Source: Streptomyces hokutonensis (lineage in GTDB: Bacteria > Actinomycetota > Actinomycetes > Streptomycetales > Streptomycetaceae). Taken from it: DNA of 64,000 nt. Of this stretch, positions 7,501-14,581 are shown one piece after another. The notes beneath the pieces are model-generated. The model did not search any database and was not told the DNA's origin. It was given only the letters and a program-made list of their open reading frames with translations. The translations under genes were made by a program, and so were the position numbers. Position 1 is the stretch's first letter; every line of letters starts with the position of its first letter. Where the stretch lies: positions 181,712 through 245,711 of the forward strand of contig NZ_BARG01000044.1 of NCBI RefSeq assembly GCF_000376565.1, given 5' to 3'.

Positions 7501-9669
7501 GTGCCGAGCGATCCTTCAACGGAGGTCGACCCTGACGACGCGCTGGGCGGACCGCATGCGCTGGTCATCGCGGTGGGCGATTTTCGCACCAAACGTTCAC
7601 GCGGGGACGAAGCCGCCGACGAGGAGGCTTCCGATGGAGTTCTGCCAGCTCTGCCCTTCGCACGCCCCCAAGGTCAGGAGATCGCTGACGTGCTGCGCGC
7701 ACTCGGCCACCGCCTCAGGGGAGACGGGCTGCAACTCGACATCCGCGTCGCAGACATGCAACGGTCCCTGTACGAGCTTGCCGACGCACATGCAGGAACC
7801 GTGGTCATCCACATCATCAGCCACGGAATCCTCGGGAGAACGAGCCGCTCGCTGTATGTGGCGGCAGCGGACACTGATCCCACCAGACCCACGACCGCTC
7901 TGGACATCGAGCACGTACTTCGCCTGATAGAGGACAGTGAGACGGGACCACACGTCCTGATATTGCTGGACGTCTGTCACGCCGGAGCGGCGACCCGGCA
8001 CTGGGTCGCATGGGCCGACGAGGTGAACAGCAGCGAGCGCCGCGCCTGGGTCATCGGTGGTGCAGCAATTAACGAATGGGCCTACTACGGGCGTTTCAGC
8101 ACCGCAACGGCGAAAGTGCTACGTCGGCTCCACCAAGAACGCCTACCGGTCCATCCGTCGGACGAGTTTGTTCCCCTCCCCGTGTTGGTTCAGGAGATCG
8201 AGCGGGAACTGGCCGCGCTGGACCCGGAGACGATGCCTGGGCCACCGCAGCCTGCCCAGCAGGTTTCGGCAACGTTGAGTCACATCACTGGGTCACCACA
8301 GACGGAGTTTTTCCGAAATCCGCGCTACGAAGAAGATGAGGCGCGCCGTCGCGCTGCCCTATTGGACATCGGCGTGCGGGATTTCGTAGCAAGCTTCGAC
8401 AGTGTCCTCGATCCGGGCCACTACATCGGGCGTGCGCTGGCCCACCCCGGGGCACCGCTCACATCAGCCCCGTCTCTCTTCTCCGGCCGCCGACAACAGT
8501 TGCAGGACCTGGCGGACTGGCTGTGCGGTCAAGGTCCCCGCACCGATGGACTGCGCATGGTCATCGGTAGCCCCGGCGCCGGAAAGTCCACCTTGCTCGG
8601 GGTGATGGTGTGCCTGCTTCACCCGGAGATCCGGACAAGGATCCGGCCGGTCGCACTCGACGACACCCTTGACACTCCCGCGTCATGCGGTGATCGTTTT
8701 GCAGCCGTGCACGCACGAGGCCAGTCAGTCGCCCAAGTCGTTCAGTCGATCCACAAGCAGCTGGGACTCACGTCACGTACCGGATCCGCCAGCGTGGAGG
8801 GAGTCCTGGAGGCCATCCGGGACAGATTCACGGCGCAAGAACCCGCCATCGTCATCGTCGACGCACTCGACGAGGCCGCCCACCCACCCGAGCTGTTGAC
8901 CTTCCTCCTCCTGCCCCTCGGCCAGCTCACGGCCTCCGCAACCAAGGCCGACGCGACAGCGGGCGAGACGAGCACGGCAAAGGTGTGCCGACTTATTGTC
9001 GGCACCCGCCCGCTTGAGGACTTCGAACCACTCTTCGAGACGGCACGCCGACACGACGGGGTGCTGGACCTGGACGCTGTGCCGGAGAGCGAACTCCGAG
9101 CGGACGTGGCCGAGTATGTCGGCAAGCTCTTGCAGGAGGCCCGGCCGACCCGCCCAAGCCCGGAGTTGGCACGGGCGGTGGCCGACGCGGTGGTGGAACG
9201 GGTCAGACGAGACGAGGCCGGCCCGTTCCTGGTGGCCGCGCTGTACATGGCGTATGTCACCACGGCATCACCGCATCTCCTCGACGATCCTGACGGCATG
9301 GTCGCCGAAGTCCCGACTTCCTTGGGCGCGGTGCTGGAAATGCACCTCGCCCAACTGCCCTCAGATACGTGGCTTCGGCCTGTGCTCGCCGCCGTGGCTG
9401 CTGCCAAGGACACCGGAACACCAGCACGGCTGGTCGGTCAGATCGCCGCCAGCATCCTCACCCAGTGGCCCGGACGACCCGACACTCTCGGCCCCGTGCC
9501 GGTGCCACCCGAGCCCTGGCGTGTCGAGGAGATTCTCGACACGATGCGGTTCTATCTGCGTCGCTCGCCCGGACCGGATTCCCGAACGCACTACCGGCTC
9601 TTCCACCAAGGACTCGCCGATTACCTGCGGGCTCACGCTCAGGAACCGGGAAGGAGCGCCGATGACTGA
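7501..9669 (+). CDS. Caspase-like protease fused to STAND (NACHT/NB-ARC-type) NTPase
   Basis: Start is GTG 7501 behind GGGAGGA; 722 residues. Residues about 18-260 form a caspase-like (peptidase C14) domain with the dyad His108 (VIHIISHG) and Cys159 (LILLDVCHAG). Residues about 320-720 form a STAND NTPase: Walker A GSPGAGKST with Lys362, Walker B IVIVDALDEA with Asp454, and a winged-helix end around YRLFHQGLADYLR. Known relatives are prokaryotic NLR-like proteins in which a C-terminal WD40 or TPR sensor triggers NTPase oligomerisation and protease activation. Here the chain stops after the winged helix and the sensor is encoded separately by the overlapping next gene. Activity and trigger are inferred. 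Confidence 0.85.
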   Translation: MPSDPSTEVDPDDALGGPHALVIAVGDFRTKRSRGDEAADEEASDGVLPALPFARPQGQEIADVLRALGHRLRGDGLQLDIRVADMQRSLYELADAHAGTVVIHIISHGILGRTSRSLYVAAADTDPTRPTTALDIEHVLRLIEDSETGPHVLILLDVCHAGAATRHWVAWADEVNSSERRAWVIGGAAINEWAYYGRFSTATAKVLRRLHQERLPVHPSDEFVPLPVLVQEIERELAALDPETMPGPPQPAQQVSATLSHITGSPQTEFFRNPRYEEDEARRRAALLDIGVRDFVASFDSVLDPGHYIGRALAHPGAPLTSAPSLFSGRRQQLQDLADWLCGQGPRTDGLRMVIGSPGAGKSTLLGVMVCLLHPEIRTRIRPVALDDTLDTPASCGDRFAAVHARGQSVAQVVQSIHKQLGLTSRTGSASVEGVLEAIRDRFTAQEPAIVIVDALDEAAHPPELLTFLLLPLGQLTASATKADATAGETSTAKVCRLIVGTRPLEDFEPLFETARRHDGVLDLDAVPESELRADVAEYVGKLLQEARPTRPSPELARAVADAVVERVRRDEAGPFLVAALYMAYVTTASPHLLDDPDGMVAEVPTSLGAVLEMHLAQLPSDTWLRPVLAAVAAAKDTGTPARLVGQIAASILTQWPGRPDTLGPVPVPPEPWRVEEILDTMRFYLRRSPGPDSRTHYRLFHQGLADYLRAHAQEPGRSADD

Positions 9670-11980
9670 CTGGTTCGAGCAGGCTGTGCTGGCCGGGATA
9701 CTCGACGCCTTACGGCCTACTCCCGGTGCAGCACCGCGCTGGGACCTGGCTGAGGCATACGCACTACGGCATGCCATCTCCCACGCGGTCGATGCGGGCC
9801 GTGTCGACGACCTGCTGACTGACCCCGAGTTTCTGGTCCACGCCGACCCCGAGACCCTGCTGCCGGAGCTGGCCCGGGCCGGTGTACCGGCCGCGCGACT
9901 GGCCGCCGCGGTCTACCGTAGTTCCGTCGGCGTCCATCCGACCACAGACGTGAACCAGCGGCGCCAACTCCTCAGCATCGACGCCTTACGCCACCGAGCC
10001 GAAGCCCTCGCGGGTGACCTCGTGCAGCGGAGCGACGCGGTGCGTCAGCCCTGGACCCCGCACTGGACAACCGATGCGCAGGCAACACCCGCCCTGCTCG
10101 CCAAGATCCCGCTACCCGGCTGGTGCAACGCCGTCGCACTTGCCGACCTTGGCGGACGCCTCGTCATCCTGGCAGCGACAGGCAACGTGCTCACCCTCTG
10201 GGACGCTCGAAGCGCTCAACACATCGGCCTGCCGATGGAGGGCCACCGCGACACCGTACGAGCCGTCGCTACAGCGTGCCTCGCGGGCAGAACGTATGCC
10301 GCTTCAGGCTCGGACGACCACACGATCCGACTGTGGGATCTCGTGACAAGCCAGCACGTCAGGGAACTCGACGCGCATACGGCAGCAGTCACCGCGCTGA
10401 GCGTGCTCCCAAGCGATCGTCCCCTGCTCGTCAGCGGAGACGACAACGGAACACTACTGGTCTGGGACCTCGCTGACGGACGGGACCCGCATCCGCTGGA
10501 GGGCCATCAGCGGGGCATCACATCCGTGGCATGTGGCCGCATGGCAGGCCGTCCCGTTGCGGCTACTGCCAGCAGGGACAACACCGCCGCAGTCTGGGAC
10601 CTGGAATCCGGCCACCAACTGCTGCGACTCGAACACGAGGACTGGGTCACCGCAACAGCCGTGGCGAGTACTGGCGAAGGCGACCTGGTGGTGACGGGCG
10701 CCACCGACGCAAGAATCCGGGTGTGGGACGGCTCTGGTGGAGAACTCCTGCACACCCTGGAGGGGCAAGGACTCGTCAATGGCATTGACGTCACCATGGT
10801 GGAGGGCCGACTTCACATTCTCAGCGCGTCCCACGATTCCTCGATGCGCGTCTGGGATCTCGCCGAGGGCCGTAGCTCGGTCCTGGCCGGCCACACCATG
10901 CCCGTGACGACCGTCGCCACAGGAATGCTTGACGGCCGGCCCGTCGCAGTCTCCGGATCCGCCGACAACACGGCCCGCCTGTGGGACCTCACCGCAGGCT
11001 CCGCAGCAGACCAGGAACGTAACCACACCCAGGACGTCAGAGCGGTCACAATCGCCGTGTGCGACGGTGAACCCGTTGTCGCGAGCACAGGCGCCGACGG
11101 TTCCATCCGGATATGGAACCTTGACGCTGGCACGCCCCGCGCGGTTCTGCGGCCGACCCACACCGTATCGACCAGTACCGGCGAGGGGGAGATGGACGCA
11201 CTGACCACGGTAGCCACCGGTGTGGTCGCAGTGGCTGGGACAGACGAAGTCATCAGGCTGGTGAACATCGACTCCGGCCGGACCCTGGGCACCCTGGACG
11301 GCCACGACGGCCCAGTCAGCGCGCTGGCAGCAGTCGACAGCCTCAGCGGACGCCAGCTGATCAGTGGAGGGGACGACACTTACGTCCGGGTCTGGGACGT
11401 AGAACACCAGACTGTCAGGCACGTCCTGTCCGGACACGGTGACTGGGTGACCTCGCTCGCAGTCTCGGTCGACGGACAGCAGGCCCTTGCGCTGAGCGGT
11501 AGCAACGATGGGTCCCTGTTGCTGTGGGATGTCGAGCAAGGGGTCCAGCTCGGACGCGCGCTGCGGGACGACATGAACATGGTCACCGCCGTCGGCCTTA
11601 CGGACATCGAGGGGCAACTGCATGCGGTTGCAGGAGCCGACGACGGACAGGTCAGCATCTGGAACCTTTATACCGGCGAGGTGGTGCGTCGACTCAGAGG
11701 TCTGCACGAGGGGGTGAAGTGTGTGACTGTGACAGCGCTCGACGGACAGACCGTAGCCATAGCCGGCGGTGACGACGCCGCGCTCGCTGTCTGGCACCTT
11801 GCCTCCGGTCGCCTGCTGGCACGGATCGCTCTGCCGGACAGGGTTAATGCGCTGACCGCCACTGCCGACGGCCGCCTCGTAGCTGGGTTCGGATGGGAGG
11901 TCGCCGTGCTCAAATCGGCGGACCTGGAGTCCAGCGATTCACGGTCAGCCGCCGGTTTGGAGGCCCCACCGTCAACTTAG
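9662..11980 (+). CDS. WD40-repeat sensor protein of the split STAND system
   Basis: ATG 9662 lies 5 bases after AAGGAG and overlaps the caspase-NTPase stop by 8 bases. The product has 772 residues. Residues 1-140 are helical (YALRHAISHAVDAGRVDDLL, then FLVHADPETLLPELARAG) and resemble the linker that normally joins the STAND winged helix to the propeller in one-chain homologues. Residues about 155-755 hold roughly 14 WD40 blades, ending in LTLWD, IRLWD, LLVWD, AAVWD, IRVWD, MRVWD, ARLWD, IRIWN, IRLVN, VRVWD, LLLWD, VSIWN, AVWHL and a final weak blade. That suits two seven-bladed propellers. It is the likely ligand-recognition subunit. Confidence 0.88.
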   Translation: MTDWFEQAVLAGILDALRPTPGAAPRWDLAEAYALRHAISHAVDAGRVDDLLTDPEFLVHADPETLLPELARAGVPAARLAAAVYRSSVGVHPTTDVNQRRQLLSIDALRHRAEALAGDLVQRSDAVRQPWTPHWTTDAQATPALLAKIPLPGWCNAVALADLGGRLVILAATGNVLTLWDARSAQHIGLPMEGHRDTVRAVATACLAGRTYAASGSDDHTIRLWDLVTSQHVRELDAHTAAVTALSVLPSDRPLLVSGDDNGTLLVWDLADGRDPHPLEGHQRGITSVACGRMAGRPVAATASRDNTAAVWDLESGHQLLRLEHEDWVTATAVASTGEGDLVVTGATDARIRVWDGSGGELLHTLEGQGLVNGIDVTMVEGRLHILSASHDSSMRVWDLAEGRSSVLAGHTMPVTTVATGMLDGRPVAVSGSADNTARLWDLTAGSAADQERNHTQDVRAVTIAVCDGEPVVASTGADGSIRIWNLDAGTPRAVLRPTHTVSTSTGEGEMDALTTVATGVVAVAGTDEVIRLVNIDSGRTLGTLDGHDGPVSALAAVDSLSGRQLISGGDDTYVRVWDVEHQTVRHVLSGHGDWVTSLAVSVDGQQALALSGSNDGSLLLWDVEQGVQLGRALRDDMNMVTAVGLTDIEGQLHAVAGADDGQVSIWNLYTGEVVRRLRGLHEGVKCVTVTALDGQTVAIAGGDDAALAVWHLASGRLLARIALPDRVNALTATADGRLVAGFGWEVAVLKSADLESSDSRSAAGLEAPPST

Positions 11981-12011
11981 TGGTCTGCTCCGGAAGTCCT
12001 TCGGGGGTTGA
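11979..12011 (+). repeat. 33-bp inverted repeat, left copy
   Basis: It begins AGTGGTCTGCTCCGG and ends CGGGGGTTGA. It is the reverse complement of 13700-13732 with one mismatch. Its first two bases are the last two of the WD40 gene TAG stop, so insertion or recombination occurred exactly at the end of that gene. Confidence 0.85.
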
Positions 12012-12051
12012 TCATGGTGCCGGGGCGGCGGAGGATTTTTCCTGCGCCCAG

Positions 12052-12240
12052 AAACTGACCGCGCGAGCCCGCACGGCTTGGCCCCAGCTGGCCGCCGTGC
12101 ACGTCCGCCACTGCGGCCAGTTCGCCTACGTGGACGGCGAACTGGCCGCTGGCGAAAGCATCAAGCTCATGCGCCTGCACTAGGGCGGCTCCGTTACCAC
12201 CTGGGGCTTCGCCCTCTACCTCGCCACCCCGGGCGTCTGA
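12052..12240 (+). pseudogene. Small Streptomyces hypothetical gene broken by in-frame stop
   Basis: The frame reads LTARARTAWPQLAAVHVRHC, GQFAYVDGELAAGESIKLMR, LH, then TAG at 12181-12183, and continues in the same frame as GGSVTTWGFALYLATPGV to TGA 12238. The pattern matches a family of short actinomycete proteins of unknown function often found near insertion sequences. The N-terminal start is missing and the internal stop interrupts the core, so it is not functional. Confidence 0.5.
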
Positions 12241-12319
12241 CCAACGCCACACAGCACCCGGCTCCGGAGTCAACCCTCGAAGGACCTCGAAGGACCTCGA
12301 AGGACTTCCGAAGCAGACC
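12214..12319 (+). repeat. Direct repeat, copy 1 (with tandem decamer)
   Basis: It starts CTCTACCTCGCCACCCC and is related over about 100 bases to 13643-13732 in the same orientation. Its second half is a diverged third copy of the 33-bp repeat, expanded by a tandem CTCGAAGGAC unit (three units at about 12277-12306). It ends just before the MerR-beta-clamp gene stop. Confidence 0.7.
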
Positions 12320-12321
12320 GG

Positions 12322-13416
12322 TTAATTTTCCAGGCGGACAGGCATCAGCATCGAAAAGGTGCCCTCGCCGTCGGTCCGGCGGATCGCCAGGGGCGCCGTA
12401 GGGGCGCCGAACTCCAGAATCAGTTGGTCCCGGGCTCCGGCGGCGAGGGCATGCAGCAGGAACTCGCGATTGACGGCGATGTTGCCCTGGCTGTCGTCAC
12501 CGTCTTCACAGACGCAGACCGTGCCGTCGCCCGTCACCTTGAGCACGCTGAGGTCACAGGACGCGCTGTCCTGCTCGCGCACCTCGCTGACGCGGACGGA
12601 GCCGGTTTCCACCGCCGCCCGGAAAGCCGGGACATCGACGAGGGCACGGTGCCCTGCCGGCAGGCGGACGAGGCGACGGTAATCAGGAAAGTCGTGATGG
12701 AGACGCTGCCCAGCGGCCTGACGGTCCCCTGCCTCCAGGGCCACGCGGTCACCGTCCACAGTGAGCTGGACGGATGCGTCGTCACTCAGCAGCGCTCGCA
12801 TCGCGTCGGCGAGTGGGGATGGCACGATGACCTGCACACGGGGCCCGCCATGCCCGGTGGTACCGGCTTGTGCGACTGCCATCCGGTACCGGTCGGTGGC
12901 CACGACATGGAGCGTCTCCCCCTCGATGTCGAACAGGACACCGCCGAGCATCGGCAGCTCCGGGTCGGTACTGGCGGCGAAGCGGACCGCGTCCAACGCC
13001 GCGGCCAACTCAGGCGCGGAGACAGCCAACCGGACGGTGGCGGTGCGGAGCAAAGCCATGGGATTCTCCCTGCGTTCGAGTAGCGCTCGGACCGTGGAGA
13101 ACTCGATGCGGGCATCGGACAGCCCCAGTTCAAGACGACACAGGTGCGCTTGAAGCAGCTTCCGCACCAGGTCGGTGTTCTCACTGGACCAGCCGGCCAG
13201 CACCAGCCGAATGTCCGCCAATGCCATACCGGCCCGGCGCAGCCGGGCCAGCAACCGGGCCTCTTCAAGCTGCTCGGGGCGGTACCAGCGGTAGCCGCTC
13301 ACCGGATCCACCCAGGCCGGGACCAGCACGCCGGCACCGTCGTAGAACCGCAGGGCGCTCACGCTCAGTCCACTGTCCCGAGCCATCTCACCAATACTGC
13401 GCATCTCGCTCTCCAC
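12322..13416 (-). CDS. MerR-type HTH fused to DNA polymerase III beta-clamp-like domains
   Basis: The reverse-strand gene begins at ATG 13416 and gives 364 residues. Residues 5-110 are a MerR DNA-binding and dimerisation region: SIGEMARDSGLSVSALRFYD, then YRWYRPEQLEEARLLARLRR. Residues about 125-364 resemble the middle and C-terminal domains of DnaN: LAAALDAVRFAAS, HVVATDRYRMAVAQA (the clamp DRYR motif), DFPDYRRLVRLP, NREFLLHALAA, and a C-terminal FSMLMPVRLEN like the clamp MPVRL end. MerR-clamp fusions occur in actinomycetes, but their role is unknown. A clamp-derived domain may sense replication proteins or DNA. The gene is enclosed by inverted 33-bp repeats. Confidence 0.8.
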   Translation of the reverse strand: MESEMRSIGEMARDSGLSVSALRFYDGAGVLVPAWVDPVSGYRWYRPEQLEEARLLARLRRAGMALADIRLVLAGWSSENTDLVRKLLQAHLCRLELGLSDARIEFSTVRALLERRENPMALLRTATVRLAVSAPELAAALDAVRFAASTDPELPMLGGVLFDIEGETLHVVATDRYRMAVAQAGTTGHGGPRVQVIVPSPLADAMRALLSDDASVQLTVDGDRVALEAGDRQAAGQRLHHDFPDYRRLVRLPAGHRALVDVPAFRAAVETGSVRVSEVREQDSASCDLSVLKVTGDGTVCVCEDGDDSQGNIAVNREFLLHALAAGARDQLILEFGAPTAPLAIRRTDGEGTFSMLMPVRLEN

Positions 13417-13642
13417 ACCCGGAACTCTGAGCCCTCCACCAAGTCGAGGGTCAACCGCCGGCCAGCCGACTCGAATATGAACAGCATCCGGGTACAGAGG
13501 CGAGACCGGCCGATGGAGGTCGAGGAGGAAGAACGACCCGTGCCGAAACGCGGGCAGGCCGACAGCAGTGCGCCTCAGATATCAACGGCCATGGGGACGC
13601 GGTTCTCCCGGTCCGTGGCCATCAGGGAGCTGCGCCAGCGGC

Positions 13643-13732
13643 CTCTACGTCGCCACCCCAGCCATCTGACGAACGTCAGCCACGGCACCGGCTCCGGAGT
13701 CAACCCCCGAAGGACTTCCGGAGCCGACCACT
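13643..13732 (+). repeat. Direct repeat copy 2
   Basis: It starts CTCTACGTCGCCACCCC and parallels 12214-12319 without the tandem decamer expansion. It contains the right 33-bp inverted repeat. Confidence 0.7.
13700..13732 (-). repeat. 33-bp inverted repeat, right copy
   Basis: It begins TCAACCCCCGAAGGACTTCC and ends GCCGACCACT. It pairs with 11979-12011 (32 of 33 positions). Each copy can also fold internally: GGCTCCGGA at 13691-13699 against TCCGGAGCC at 13717-13725. This is reminiscent of mobile-element ends with subterminal hairpins. Confidence 0.8.
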
Positions 13733-14007
13733 TAGGCGGCGCTCACAACGTGGAGAAGAGCAAGTCGGCGTTCAGCCGCCCCCATCGGCACCGAGATCGT
13801 TTTGCCGCTGAACCCGTGCCTGGCAACTAGGACGACGGCTCTGACGGCCACCCGCCACAGCCGCCTTCCGATGATGTGGCCGTCCATTACTGCCGTCGAC
13901 TCGACGTTGGCTCCGTGGCAGCGGCCAATGTCGGCGTATACCTGAACACGGCCCTGTCAACATTCCCGGGAAGCTGGGGCGTGCGCCCGAGCACTGGTGA
14001 CGCTCCG
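13733..14007. other. Non-coding debris between repeat and transposase remnant
   Basis: No frame with a family signature or a ribosome-binding site is evident in these 275 bases. Confidence 0.35.
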
Positions 14008-14225
14008 TCACGGGTGGAGGGGTCGGAGCAGGGCCGCGAGGATGACGCGGTGGCGGAGCAGCGTGGCTTTCGCGCGTCCGGCCCTGAGCCGTGTTGGCAG
14101 TTTCAGATCGGTGATGCGGCCCTCGTTGACACCGGAGCTGAACGAGGTGGTGATGCCCTGCACGACCGCCACCTGGTCGCGCGGAGGGCTGCCCGAAGTG
14201 CGGGGATGGATTGTCGGTAGTGACG
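14008..14225 (-). pseudogene. C-terminal remnant of an ISL3-type transposase
   Basis: The reverse strand encodes RDQVAVVQGITTSFSSGVNE, GRITDLKLPTRLRAGRAKAT and LLRHRVILAALLRPLHP before TGA at 14010-14008. This is the conserved DDE C-terminus of ISL3-family transposases, where SSG-NEG-I--LK--KR contains the catalytic Glu. The immediately upstream SIPALRAALR segment is in another frame, so a frameshift lies near 14185. The bulk of the transposase is missing. Confidence 0.65.
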
Positions 14226-14239
14226 CTCGTTTGACGCTC
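14221..14239 (+). repeat. TGACGCTC tandem pair (copy at 45594-45612)
   Basis: The 19 bases TGACGCTCGTTTGACGCTC occur here and again identically at 45594-45612, with similar preceding TCGG context. They match the iterons of 14436-14476. Confidence 0.7.
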
Positions 14240-14328
14240 TGGGCTTCCGCGCGCGGGACAGCAAGCGAATAAACCGCCTCTGACCTGGTCTTTTCTGTGG
14301 CTCACCCAGGCCGACATCTTTCCGATGA

Positions 14329-14493
14329 CCCACCATGTGGAGTGTGTTGCGATCCTTGAGCCGGTGGCCAAGGTTTCCTGACCTGCGGTTTTGTGCGTGC
14401 GCAGTAGGTGCGGTGTGGGCGTTACGGGCGATATCTTGACGCTGAAATGACGCTCGTGACGCTCATTTGACGCTCGTTCTGATGGGGTGTCAG
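14329..14493 (+). repeat. Long direct repeat, copy 1, containing four iterons
   Basis: It starts CCCACCATGTGGAGTGTGTT and includes the nearly invariant GCGATCCTTGAGCCGGTGGCC and TTTTGTGCGTGCGCAGTA blocks. It is related to 32066-32188. Between the common blocks it has about 40 extra bases with TTGACGCTG (14436), TGACGCTCG (14448), TGACGCTC (14457) and TTGACGCTCG (14467). No coding frame fits. Arm-type integrase binding sites or an origin or attachment remnant are possible. Confidence 0.75.
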
Positions 14494-14581
14494 TCCTGTT
14501 GTGCCGTCGGCCTGCGGTTCTGGTCATCACCGAAGTGACGTCCGCCCACACCCGCCCGCAGACCTTCTGCGGCGCATTCCA

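Noticed and set aside
12277..12306. Three tandem CTCGAAGGAC units considered as a CRISPR-like or VNTR array
   Set aside because: The units abut without spacers and are only 10 bp. They look like slippage inside one copy of the 33-bp repeat.
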